The notes under the pieces were generated by a model. It was not told the origin of the DNA, did not search any database, and worked only from the letters and a program-made list of their open reading frames with translations. Positions 1 through 6,080 of a stretch of 6,575 bases of DNA are shown piece by piece. Position numbers and translations under genes: made by a program. The DNA comes from Gammaproteobacteria bacterium (GTDB lineage: Bacteria > Pseudomonadota > Gammaproteobacteria > UBA9214): NCBI GenBank assembly GCA_003454335.1, contig DMKK01000031.1, positions 1 to 6,575 of the forward strand. Direction: 5' to 3'. Position 1 is the first letter of the stretch; each line of letters opens with the position of its first letter.

Positions 1-360
1 ACCTATCAGGTAACCGCGCACGATCGCTTCAACCGGCAAGGCCCGGAGCTTTCTGGTGACAATCGCGCGCCCGGCAACTTCAGCACGTTCCTCTTCATCA
101 GGCAACACATCGGCCAGCGACAGTTCAGTCAGGTGATTGGGGATGATGTTTTGCGTCCGCCTGAACCAGAAGTTTGAGACCGCCGTCAGAACTGCACCCT
201 TGCCCGGTATCGGATCAGGCATGACCACATCAAAGGCGGACAGGCGGTCGGTAGTGACCATCAGCAGGTGCTTGTCACCCACCGCATAAACATCGCGCAC
301 CTTGCCCCTGGCCAGTAATGGCAGACTTTTCAGGGTTGACTCGTACAGGGTTTCCAGCAT
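1..360 (-). CDS. purC: Phosphoribosylaminoimidazole-succinocarboxamide synthase (SAICAR synthase), N-terminal 120 residues, cut by the window edge
   Basis: PurC is a cytosolic enzyme that condenses CAIR with L-aspartate using ATP, giving SAICAR in de novo purine synthesis. The frame is open from ATG (360-358) to the window edge, so only the N-terminal 120 residues are visible. Recognisable motifs are RGKVRDVY (18-25, nucleotide-binding start), TDRLSAFDVV (37-46), IPGKG (51-55) and EAIVRGYL (111-118). The TDRLSAFD stretch places it in the long, yeast ADE1-like PurC type (about 290-300 residues) rather than the short 237-residue E. coli type, so roughly 40% of the gene is here. The start is supported by GGAG six bases upstream of the ATG and by alignment of the first motif near residue 18. 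It is transcribed away from purE-purK, which make its substrate. Identity is very likely; the missing part lies left of the window. Confidence 0.95.
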   Translation of the reverse strand, partial: MLETLYESTLKSLPLLARGKVRDVYAVGDKHLLMVTTDRLSAFDVVMPDPIPGKGAVLTAVSNFWFRRTQNIIPNHLTELSLADVLPDEEERAEVAGRAIVTRKLRALPVEAIVRGYLIG

Positions 361-387
361 CCCGGGCTCCGCTAGTTGTAAAACCGC

Positions 388-393
388 ATTGTA
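388..393 (-). promoter_or_regulatory. Candidate -10 element of purC
   Basis: Read on the minus strand this is TACAAT, five of six matches to the consensus, ending 27 bases before the purC ATG, which would give a leader of about 20 nt. No convincing -35 hexamer is found 16-18 bases further upstream; the best (three of six matches) falls at the edge of the 412-433 hairpin. The call rests on the -10 hexamer and its position alone. Confidence 0.3.
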
Positions 394-411
394 CAGGAAC
401 AGGCCCGCTTG

Positions 412-433
412 CCGCCTGCAGGGATGCAGGCGG
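412..433. repeat. Perfect inverted repeat (hairpin) between the divergent purC and purE genes
   Basis: CCGCCTGCA (412-420) and TGCAGGCGG (425-433) are exact reverse complements separated by GGGA. This gives a 9-bp GC-rich stem with a 4-nt loop, extendable by wobble and A-T pairs at the base. Neither side is followed by a T-run, so it is not a standard Rho-independent terminator in either direction. It sits just upstream of the candidate purC -10 and about 70 bases upstream of the candidate purE promoter. It could be a protein-binding dyad or an isolated REP-like palindrome; the sequence does not decide. Confidence 0.6.
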
Positions 434-501
434 TAGAGCAACGCAGGAAGCCAAAGCCGAGAGGGTTGGGGAGAGGTGGGTGGAACACAAGTTGTCGAAA
501 A

Positions 502-530
502 TTAGAAAATTCACAGAACAATGCTACAAT
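502..530 (+). promoter_or_regulatory. Candidate sigma70 promoter of purE-purK (extended -10)
   Basis: TACAAT (525-530) is preceded by TGC at 522-524, forming an extended -10 of the TGn type. Seventeen bases upstream is a weak -35, TTAGAA (502-507, three of six matches), which is typical where an extended -10 is present. Initiation near position 537 would give a leader of about 30 nt before the purE ATG at 567. No clear PurR box was recognised nearby. Confidence 0.5.
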
Positions 531-566
531 GAGCTGCTTCCGTTTCCATAACAACCGGACAGCATA

Positions 567-1064
567 ATGAGTGAAAACCCTCGCGTCGGACTGGTCATGG
601 GCAGCAACAGTGACTGGGATGTCATGCGGCATGCCGCAGAGATGCTGGAACGATTTGGCATAAGCTTCGAATCCAGGGTCGTATCAGCCCACCGCACTCC
701 CGATCTGCTGTTTGAATATGCCGGCACGGCACGTGAACGTGGCCTCGCCGCTATTATCGCCGGGGCCGGCGGCGCCGCACATCTACCAGGTATGCTGGCT
801 GCCAAATGCACTGTACCGGTCCTCGGTGTACCGGTTCCTTCCCGTTACCTGAAAGGAATGGATTCGTTACTGTCGATTGTCCAGATGCCCAGGGGCGTAC
901 CCGTCGCCACGTTCGCCATTGGTGAAGCCGGAGCTGCCAATGCCGCCCTGTATGCTGTCAGTATTCTCGCTACAGCAGACAACGAACTCGCCGGCAAGCT
1001 TGACCGGTTTCGCCAGGACCAGGCACAGATGGCCCTGGCGATGGAGCTCCCGCCACAATCATGA
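567..1064 (+). CDS. purE: N5-carboxyaminoimidazole ribonucleotide mutase (class I PurE)
   Basis: PurE converts N5-CAIR, made by PurK, to CAIR by moving the carboxylate from N5 to C4 of the imidazole; the family works as a cytosolic octamer. The 165 residues match the usual class I length of about 160-170. Visible hallmarks are the nucleotide-binding VMGSNSDW (10-17), SAHRTP (40-45) with catalytic His42 (His45 in E. coli numbering), IIAGAGGAAHLPGM in the sixties to seventies, VPVLGVPV, and the C-terminal SIVQMPRGVPVATFAIG with GAANAALYA. Presence of PurK next door supports the bacterial two-enzyme route rather than the class II direct carboxylase. The start has a modest GGA about seven bases upstream. 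The last codons overlap purK by four bases (ATGA), implying translational coupling. No damage is seen. Confidence 0.97.
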   Translation: MSENPRVGLVMGSNSDWDVMRHAAEMLERFGISFESRVVSAHRTPDLLFEYAGTARERGLAAIIAGAGGAAHLPGMLAAKCTVPVLGVPVPSRYLKGMDSLLSIVQMPRGVPVATFAIGEAGAANAALYAVSILATADNELAGKLDRFRQDQAQMALAMELPPQS

Positions 1065-2188
1065 TTCTTCCGGGTGCAAGTCTGGGGGTTCTCGGCGGCG
1101 GTCAACTCGGCCGCATGTTCACGCTGGCTGCGCACAGCATGGGCTACCGGATCGTTGTCCTTGATCCCGACCCCCACAGTCCGGCCGGTCTCATTGCCAA
1201 CCAGCACATCAAGGCAGACTACCGGGACCGCGCCGCCCTGCAAATGCTTGGCGATGAATGTGCCGCCATCACCACGGAATTTGAAAACATCCCGGCAGAT
1301 AGCCTGGAATTTCTGGAACGATACTGTCCGGTAAGACCGGACGCTGCTGCGGTGCGCATTGCACAAAACCGCATCCACGAAAAAACATTCATCCAGGAAC
1401 ACGGACTGGCGACCGCACCCTTTGCCGCCATCTATGAGGCAGCGGATATTGAAGAGGCCTTTGCCGGGCTGACACCGCCACTATTACTGAAAACCGCCTC
1501 CATGGGTTATGACGGCAAGGGCCAGTTACCGGTAAATACACCGGACGAAGCACGAGTGGCCTTCGGAAAAATGGGTAACACTCCCTGTGTACTTGAAGAA
1601 CTGGTCGAGCTGGAGCGGGAAATTTCAGTTGTCCTGGCACGCAACATCAATGCTGAGACAGCCATCTACCCGGTCGGCGAGAACCGCCATGTCAACGGTA
1701 TTCTCGACACCACGATGGTCCCGTCCGGCGCCGACCCGGCAACGACAGCTGCCGCCATTAACATGGCCCGACAGCTGGCTGATGCAATGAACTACTGTGG
1801 CGTGCTGGCCGTTGAGTTCTTCTGCACAGGGCAAGGTGAATTACTCATCAACGAAATAGCGCCGCGGCCGCACAATAGCGGTCATTTTACTGCTGATGCC
1901 TGTGAAACCTCACAGTTTGAGCAGCAGGTACGCATGATGTGCGGCCTGACGCCCGGCAACACACTATTGCTGTCCGCCGTGGTAATGACCAACCTGACCG
2001 GCGACATCTGGGGTGACAATGAACCAGCATGGCAACATGTACTGAACGAACCGGGCGCACACCTGCATTTATACGGTAAACGTGAAGCCCGCCCGGGACG
2101 CAAGATGGGTCACATCAACTGTCTTGCCGGCGATGTTGACAGCGCCCTGGAGACCACCGCACGTATCCGTGCCGCATTGAAAATCTGA
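1061..2188 (+). CDS. purK: 5-(carboxyamino)imidazole ribonucleotide synthase, ATP-grasp enzyme PurK
   Basis: PurK carboxylates AIR with ATP and bicarbonate to N5-CAIR, the substrate of PurE encoded just upstream. The 375 residues (E. coli about 355) show the expected order: an N-terminal Rossmann-like preATP-grasp domain starting GVLGGGQLGRM (9-19) with LDPDP (34-38); a central ATP-grasp domain with LLKTASMGYDGKGQ (142-155), LEELVELEREISVVLARN (178-195) and the Mg-binding INEIAPRPHNSGH (263-275); and a C-terminal barrel with LHLYGKREARPGRKMGH (335-351). The ATG lies inside the purE stop (ATGA). A GGAG about 14 bases upstream is too distant to be a good ribosome site, so initiation probably depends on coupling to purE. 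The coding frame ends cleanly at TGA, followed by a palindromic repeat. Confidence 0.97.
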   Translation: MILPGASLGVLGGGQLGRMFTLAAHSMGYRIVVLDPDPHSPAGLIANQHIKADYRDRAALQMLGDECAAITTEFENIPADSLEFLERYCPVRPDAAAVRIAQNRIHEKTFIQEHGLATAPFAAIYEAADIEEAFAGLTPPLLLKTASMGYDGKGQLPVNTPDEARVAFGKMGNTPCVLEELVELEREISVVLARNINAETAIYPVGENRHVNGILDTTMVPSGADPATTAAAINMARQLADAMNYCGVLAVEFFCTGQGELLINEIAPRPHNSGHFTADACETSQFEQQVRMMCGLTPGNTLLLSAVVMTNLTGDIWGDNEPAWQHVLNEPGAHLHLYGKREARPGRKMGHINCLAGDVDSALETTARIRAALKI

Positions 2189-2230
2189 AATTCCCGTCAA
2201 TTATATAATCCTGGCGTAGAACGTGCTGAG

Positions 2231-2324
2231 GTACGTAGGATGGGTAAAGGAACAAAGTGACGTACCCATCAAGACCAGCGCTCTGCTTCTGATGGGTACG
2301 CTACGCTTTACCCATCCTACAAAA
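2231..2324. repeat. Nested palindromic intergenic repeat (MITE-like or REP-like element)
   Basis: The outer arms GTAGGATGGGTAAAG (2235-2249) and CTTTACCCATCCTAC (2306-2320) are a perfect 15-bp inverted repeat. Inside lies a second perfect pair, CGTACCCATCA (2261-2271) and TGATGGGTACG (2290-2300). The core GATGGGTA therefore occurs four times: forward at 2239 and 2291, reverse at 2263 and 2309. It can fold as one long hairpin or as two side-by-side stems. It fills the gap between the convergent purK and LysR genes. There is no coding frame and no T-tract, so it is not a classic terminator, although the RNA structure could protect 3' ends. GTAGGATGGGT-type palindromes recur in many proteobacterial intergenic regions (general recollection). 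No clear target-site duplication is visible at its edges, which are therefore approximate. Confidence 0.75.
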
Positions 2325-2347
2325 CTACGGAACACCAACTGCAAAAC

Positions 2348-3265
2348 TTATGCAGCAGGCAACTTCAGTATCTGCCGCGACTCTTCCTTGACGAACTTCT
2401 GAAAACCTTGCGCCACCAGTGACAGCCGCTTACCGCTGCGATGCACGATATGCCAGTAGCGCATAATCGGAAACTTCACCACGTCCAGGATCACCAGGCG
2501 CTCGAGCGCCAGTTCCATTGACAGGGTGTGCAGGGACACGATACCCAGACCCAGCCCTGCCTCAACACCCTGTTTGATGGCTTCATTGCTGCTCATTTCC
2601 ATCGGCGTAGACAGGGCAAGCTGGTTCGCGGCAAAAAAACGTTCCACGGCAGAGCGGGTTCCGGAACCCTCTTCCCGCACCAGGAAGATTTCCTCAAGTA
2701 GACGTTTCAAGGGTATCTGCTGTGCTCCTGCAAGCGCATGGCCCGGCGGGGCGATAATCACCAGCGGGTTATCCATAAAGCGTTCTGCAACCAGCTCCAT
2801 ATCTTGCGGCGGTTGCCCCATGATAACCAGGTCGGTACGGTTTTCGACCAGGCCCTTCAACAACTGCTCACGATTGGTCACCTCCAGGCTCACCGTGACC
2901 TCGCCATGCTGCTGGCAGAATGCCGCCAGCAATCGCGGCACAAAATAGTTTGCAGTACTGGCAACAGCGATGGTCAGACGACCACGCTTTAAACCCTTCA
3001 TCTCATCCACTACCTGCTTGAGCTCATTGAGCTGCGTGGTAATGGCGGATGAATAACGGTTGAACTCGTACCCGGCATCGGTCAGAAACACCTTCTTCCC
3101 CAGCTGCTCGAACAGTGGCAGACCTACCGACTGTTCCAGTTGCTTGATCTGCATGGAGACCGCCGGCTGGGTCAGATGCAACTCCTCTGACGCACGGGTA
3201 TAACTCAGATGCCGCGCCACGGACTCGAAGATCTGTAATTGACGGAAGGTGATATTCATCGCCAT
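2348..3265 (-). CDS. LysR-type transcriptional regulator, CbbR/CmpR-like (CO2-fixation regulator type)
   Basis: This is a 305-residue LysR family regulator, the normal length. The N-terminal winged helix-turn-helix covers about residues 4-63, with FRQLQIFESVARH (7-19), the recognition-helix region LTQPAVSMQIKQLE (31-44) and PLFEQLGKKVFLTDAG (50-65). A linker helix (about 68-92) follows, then a two-lobe effector-binding domain (about 96-295). CbbR-like signs are TIAVASTANYFVPRLL (98-113), LVIMGQPP (146-153), REEGSGTR (197-204), and MSSNEAIKQGVEAGLG with IVSLHTLSMEL. CbbR and CmpR activate RuBisCO or bicarbonate-uptake genes in response to metabolites such as NADPH, RuBP or 2-phosphoglycolate (family knowledge). 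No such genes are in view, so the target is unproven. Two in-frame starts, 3265 and 3259, both lack a clear Shine-Dalgarno; the second gives the MNITFRQL start common in the family. It is divergent from the transport cluster, suggesting it controls that cluster. Confidence 0.88.
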   Translation of the reverse strand: MAMNITFRQLQIFESVARHLSYTRASEELHLTQPAVSMQIKQLEQSVGLPLFEQLGKKVFLTDAGYEFNRYSSAITTQLNELKQVVDEMKGLKRGRLTIAVASTANYFVPRLLAAFCQQHGEVTVSLEVTNREQLLKGLVENRTDLVIMGQPPQDMELVAERFMDNPLVIIAPPGHALAGAQQIPLKRLLEEIFLVREEGSGTRSAVERFFAANQLALSTPMEMSSNEAIKQGVEAGLGLGIVSLHTLSMELALERLVILDVVKFPIMRYWHIVHRSGKRLSLVAQGFQKFVKEESRQILKLPAA

Positions 3266-3300
3266 GACAAAACCATATGCATTCTCTTATATATACCAGA

Positions 3301-3328
3301 ACAATTATCTATTGTATCTTATGCATAA
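3301..3328. promoter_or_regulatory. Two dyads in the LysR/small-protein divergent gap, possible regulator-binding sites
   Basis: ACAAT-TATCT-ATTGT (3301-3315) is a 15-bp interrupted dyad, and TTATGCATAA (3319-3328) is a perfect 10-bp palindrome. A second TATGCAT copy lies at 3276-3282, 44 bases from the one at 3320-3326, close to four helical turns. LysR regulators usually bind AT-rich T-N11-A dyads in the gap upstream of their own gene. Neither dyad is a symmetric T-N11-A, so assignment to this regulator is only plausible. Confidence 0.4.
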
Positions 3329-3333
3329 AACAA
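3304..3333 (-). promoter_or_regulatory. Candidate sigma70 promoter of the LysR gene
   Basis: On the minus strand, TTGTTT (3333-3328) and GATAAT (3309-3304, five of six matches) are separated by 18 bases. Initiation near 3297 would leave a leader of about 30 nt before the ATG at 3265. The elements coincide with the dyads described separately, as expected for an autorepressed LysR gene. Confidence 0.45.
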
Positions 3334-3341
3334 GCCGCTCC

Positions 3342-3357
3342 TGCCCGTCATCGGGCA
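3342..3357 (+). other. Small hairpin in the leader of the 75-residue membrane protein gene
   Basis: TGCCCG (3342-3347) and CGGGCA (3352-3357) form a 6-bp GC-rich stem with loop TCAT. It ends 47 bases before the ATG at 3405 and is not followed by a T-run, so it is not a terminator and does not cover the ribosome-binding site. Its role is unknown; it could be chance. Confidence 0.3.
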
Positions 3358-3393
3358 AAATCGGCATCCACACAAATACAAACGGACAATTAC

Positions 3394-3397
3394 GGAG
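3394..3397 (+). promoter_or_regulatory. Ribosome-binding site that decides the start of the 75-residue protein
   Basis: GGAG lies seven bases upstream of the ATG at 3405. The open frame extends back to 3249, but the stretch before 3405 runs through the LysR promoter region and has no comparable site, so translation should begin at 3405. A second AGGA (3411-3414) lies eight bases before an in-frame ATG at 3423, so an alternative 69-residue product is possible. Confidence 0.7.
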
Positions 3398-3404
3398 ACA
3401 AAAA

Positions 3405-3632
3405 ATGGAAAGGAAAGAAAACATGCCCTTATGGGTATTTCTTGCCCTGATGAATATCGAGACCAGAAAAGGCGCCCTGATACTGTTCTGGTGCAGCCTT
3501 GCATTTACGCTATGCTGCATCCCGCTGTCATATTACCTGAACGACTGGTGGTGGCTGGGTATGATGGTTCCGGTTACCCTGTGGTACTGGTTTTCGTTAC
3601 AGTGGGTAGACAAGCACTCGACATGGAACTGA
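3405..3632 (+). CDS. Small tryptophan-rich two-helix membrane protein, function unknown
   Basis: I do not recognise a family for this 75-residue protein. It has a short charged N-terminus (MERKEN), then a hydrophobic stretch PLWVFLALMN (8-17), the charged IETRKG (18-23), a first membrane helix at about 24-43 and a second at about 48-67, joined by a tight NDWWW turn and ending in a polar tail (DKHSTWN). Nine of 75 residues are Trp, including W48-W50, and three Cys lie in or near the first helix (30, 37, 38). No signal-peptide cleavage site is evident, so a helical hairpin in the inner membrane is most likely. It is the first gene of the rightward cluster opposite the LysR gene, 37 bases upstream of the HPP gene. 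That position suggests an accessory subunit of the HPP transporter (inference). Strong ribosome site, strong coding appearance. Confidence 0.75.
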   Translation: MERKENMPLWVFLALMNIETRKGALILFWCSLAFTLCCIPLSYYLNDWWWLGMMVPVTLWYWFSLQWVDKHSTWN

Positions 3633-3669
3633 CTAACACCTCCCCCGGCCAGCAGATGTATTCAGCATA

Positions 3670-4626
3670 ATGTTTGCCCGCATAGCCAAACATCTGAAAA
3701 TAGACTTCGGTAACGTCAGCCATACAGAACGACTGGTATCGACCGCCGGTGGTGCGCTGGTCATTTTCTGCGTCATTGTCATTACCCGGGCATCACTCGG
3801 CCCGGCCGGCACCCTGCTGATCATCCCCTCCATGGGGGCCAGCGCCGTGCTGCTGTTCGCAGTTCCCCACGGGGCCCTGTCACAACCCTGGAATGTATTT
3901 GGCGGACACATCATTTCTGCCCTTGTCGGCGTGACCTGCGCTATTGCCATACCAAACGAGATCATTGCCGCAAGCCTTGCCGTTGGGCTCGCCATAGGCG
4001 CCATGCATTATCTGCGCTGCATACACCCGCCGGGCGGGGCAACGGCACTGGCAGCCGTTATTGGCGGTGACATCACCCATGCACTCGGTTACCAGTTTGT
4101 TATTACACCGGTCCTGCTTAACGTACTGGTTATGCTGGGGGTCGCAATCGCCTTCAATTACCTGTTTCCCTGGCGACGTTACCCGGAGTGGCTGGGTGAA
4201 AAACCGCAACCGGCAGCCGGCAATACCCGATCCGTTTCGCAGCGTACCATTGAACACGCTGATCTGGTGTATGCGCTCAGCCAGATGGACACCATCATCC
4301 CTGTTTCAGAACATGACCTGCTGCAAATCTACGAACTTGCTACCGGACAGGTCAGTCAACGCCAGCTGCAGCCGGGACAGGTGAAACAGGGACATTATTA
4401 CAGCAACGGGGCGTTTGGCCCTGACTGGTGTATACGCCAGATTGTCGATACTTCCCCCAGCAAGGATACCAACAGGGACAGGGTGGTCTACAAGGTGGTT
4501 GCCGGTGCAGAACCCAGAAGTTCGGCCATGCTGACGCGCACTGAATTTGCACGCTGGGCCAGCTATGAAGTAATCCGTGATGACGAAAACTGGAAGCGCG
4601 TCGATGCTGACAAACCTTCTGGATAG
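3670..4626 (+). CDS. HPP-family integral membrane protein with a soluble non-CBS C-terminal domain
   Basis: The first about 170 residues form an HPP-family membrane domain. It has roughly five to six hydrophobic segments (about 24-40, 45-66, 77-95, 97-114, 122-133, 143-166), the SMGASAVLLFAVPHG loop (54-68), the QPWNVFGGH signature (72-80) and the name-giving HPPGGATAL (119-127). Related proteins in cyanobacteria and chloroplasts have been linked to nitrite transport (recalled); the substrate here is not known. Residues about 192-225 are a predicted helical linker. Residues about 240-312 form a compact soluble region with YYSNGAFGPDWCIRQIVD (243-260), VVYKVVAG (272-279) and TRTEFARWASYEVIRDDENW (289-308). 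Many HPP proteins carry CBS domains here; I see no CBS pattern. No alternative in-frame start exists between an upstream stop at 3634 and the ATG, although the ribosome site is poor. It probably sits in an operon with the small protein before it. Confidence 0.85.
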   Translation: MFARIAKHLKIDFGNVSHTERLVSTAGGALVIFCVIVITRASLGPAGTLLIIPSMGASAVLLFAVPHGALSQPWNVFGGHIISALVGVTCAIAIPNEIIAASLAVGLAIGAMHYLRCIHPPGGATALAAVIGGDITHALGYQFVITPVLLNVLVMLGVAIAFNYLFPWRRYPEWLGEKPQPAAGNTRSVSQRTIEHADLVYALSQMDTIIPVSEHDLLQIYELATGQVSQRQLQPGQVKQGHYYSNGAFGPDWCIRQIVDTSPSKDTNRDRVVYKVVAGAEPRSSAMLTRTEFARWASYEVIRDDENWKRVDADKPSG

Positions 4627-4648
4627 CACACGACGGCTGGCATACAAT
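4620..4648 (+). promoter_or_regulatory. Candidate promoter ahead of nhaA
   Basis: TGGATA (4620-4625, four of six) and TACAAT (4643-4648, five of six) are exactly 17 bases apart, with the -35 overlapping the stop codon of the HPP gene. Initiation near 4655 would leave a leader of about 37 nt before nhaA. If real, nhaA and the downstream gene can be expressed independently of the HPP gene. Confidence 0.4.
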
Positions 4649-4691
4649 CTACAGTCGCTTATTCCCCGGAGAGACTCCTGGAACCCTTACC

Positions 4692-6080
4692 ATGAATGAA
4701 ACACAAAGCTCCAACCCATCTCCCAGGGCAGATGGCGTCTATATCGCGCCCTGGGAGAAGGCCTTTAACAAGGTCCTGACCCCGTTTGAGGAATTCATTC
4801 ATCGCCAGACCACTAGCGGCCTGCTACTGATGACGACCGCCGTTCTGGCCCTGGTGCTGGCAAACAGCCCCCTCTCCTGGCTCTATCAACAAATCCAGCA
4901 CCTCAACATCGGCCTCACCATCGGTAACTGGTCACTGGAGAACACCTTGCACCACTGGGTCAATGACGGCCTGATGGCGCTGTTCTTCTTCGTTGTCGGA
5001 CTGGAACTCAAGCGCGAAATCCTGATAGGTGAACTGGCAAATCCGCGCCAGGCAGCGCTGCCCATAGTCGCTGCTATCGGTGGCATGGTGGTACCGGCAC
5101 TGATCTATTACAGCATCAACCCGGAGGGTGATGCCGCGCGTGGCTGGGGCATACCCATGGCCACGGATATTGCCTTTGCACTCGGCGCAATCGCCCTGCT
5201 TGCAAGCCGCGTACCCAAGGCGCTGATCACCTTTCTGGTTGCCCTGGCCATTGTGGATGATCTTGGTGCAGTCATTGTTATCGCAGTGTTCTACACCGAG
5301 ACCATTTCAATGGGCGCACTCGTCTCGGCAATGATCCTGTTCGGAATATTAATGGTGCTGAATATTTCCGGTATCCGCAAGATCACTCCCTATTTCATCA
5401 TTGCCATTTTTCTCTGGTACGCCATGTACCAGTCCGGCGTACACGCGACACTTGCAGGCGTGCTCGGCGCTTTCGCGGTGCCGGCGCGGCCAAAATACGA
5501 TCCGGCAAGATTTAGCCAGCAGGTAAAGGATTTGATGGCACGCTTTGATAGCAGCCACGTATCCGGTCAGAGCATCATGACAAACCACAAGCTGCGCGGC
5601 ATCGTGCAAACACTGAGCAATGGCGTACTCCAGGTAGAAGCACCGCTACAGCGACTGGAACATGCCTGGCATCTGCCGGTTGCCTATCTGGTGATCCCGA
5701 TATTTGCATTGTTTAATGCCGGCATCCCGCTGGATTTCTCCGGCATAGGCCAGACCCTGAGCCACCCGGTCACGATGGGCGTCATGCTGGGACTGCTTGG
5801 TGGCAAGATCATTGGTATTGCCGGCGCCTGCTGGATAGCGCTTAAACTCGGCATCGGGCAATTACCTGCAGGCACCCGGTTTACACAGATCATCGGAGTT
5901 TCCCTGCTCGGCGGCATCGGTTTCACAATGTCCATCTTCATTGCCGAACTCGGTTTTATACACCAGCCGGAACTGCTGCTGATGGCAAAAACAGGCATCC
6001 TGTTTGCCTCGTTAATTGCCGGCATCACCGGCTTTATCTGGCTGTACCTGGCCGGAGAAAAGACCGCAGGGGAAAAGTAA
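4692..6080 (+). CDS. nhaA: Na+/H+ antiporter NhaA, long form
   Basis: NhaA is an inner-membrane electrogenic antiporter exchanging two H+ for one Na+ or Li+, used for sodium and pH homeostasis. Key residues aligned to E. coli NhaA are present: ATDIAFALG (157-165) with D159 (=D133), AIVDDLGA (186-193) with D189 and D190 (=D163, D164), SGVHATLAG (248-256) with H251 (=H225), and GGKIIGI (370-376) with K372 (=K300). GIGFTMSIFIA (408-418) near the end is also typical. At 462 residues it exceeds the 388 of E. coli. The extra length is a polar N-terminus of about 25 residues and a polar insert of roughly 45 residues (within about 268-320) before RLEHAWHLPVAYL. Similar long forms occur in other proteobacteria (recalled). 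The start has a weak GGAA eight bases upstream. It lies 65 bases after the HPP gene, and its stop overlaps the next gene by one base. Confidence 0.96.
   Translation: MNETQSSNPSPRADGVYIAPWEKAFNKVLTPFEEFIHRQTTSGLLLMTTAVLALVLANSPLSWLYQQIQHLNIGLTIGNWSLENTLHHWVNDGLMALFFFVVGLELKREILIGELANPRQAALPIVAAIGGMVVPALIYYSINPEGDAARGWGIPMATDIAFALGAIALLASRVPKALITFLVALAIVDDLGAVIVIAVFYTETISMGALVSAMILFGILMVLNISGIRKITPYFIIAIFLWYAMYQSGVHATLAGVLGAFAVPARPKYDPARFSQQVKDLMARFDSSHVSGQSIMTNHKLRGIVQTLSNGVLQVEAPLQRLEHAWHLPVAYLVIPIFALFNAGIPLDFSGIGQTLSHPVTMGVMLGLLGGKIIGIAGACWIALKLGIGQLPAGTRFTQIIGVSLLGGIGFTMSIFIAELGFIHQPELLLMAKTGILFASLIAGITGFIWLYLAGEKTAGEK
6068..6073 (+). promoter_or_regulatory. Ribosome-binding site inside the end of nhaA for the downstream gene
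   Basis: AGGGGA lies six bases before the ATG at 6080, within the last nhaA codons. Together with the TAATG stop/start overlap it supports this start and translational coupling. A 9-bp direct repeat, GACCGCAGG, occurs at 6062-6070 and again at 6082-6090 around the junction; it is probably incidental. Confidence 0.7.

Noticed and set aside
318..551. Overlapping open frames on both strands in the purC-purE gap
   Set aside because: They run over the purC start, the hairpin and the candidate promoters, have no ribosome site worth noting and show no recognisable protein features.
845..1402. 185-residue open frame on the minus strand across the purE-purK junction
   Set aside because: It lies wholly antisense to two well-recognised genes, and its translation has no recognisable domain.
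2200..2209. ATTATATAAT palindrome containing a perfect TATAAT on both strands after purK
   Set aside because: No -35 hexamer lies at a proper distance (TTGAAA at 2177-2182 is 21 bases away) and no gene follows; treated as chance AT-rich sequence.
3249..3404. N-terminal extension of the small membrane protein back to an ATG at 3249
   Set aside because: It would begin inside the LysR gene and cross its promoter and dyads, while a strong GGAG supports the start at 3405.
3431..3670. 79-residue plus-strand frame overlapping the small membrane protein
   Set aside because: Out of frame with the gene that has the good ribosome site and clear membrane helices; composition looks like a frame shadow.
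4668..4671. GGAG as the nhaA ribosome-binding site
   Set aside because: It is 20 bases from the ATG, too far; GGAA at 4680-4683 is better placed.
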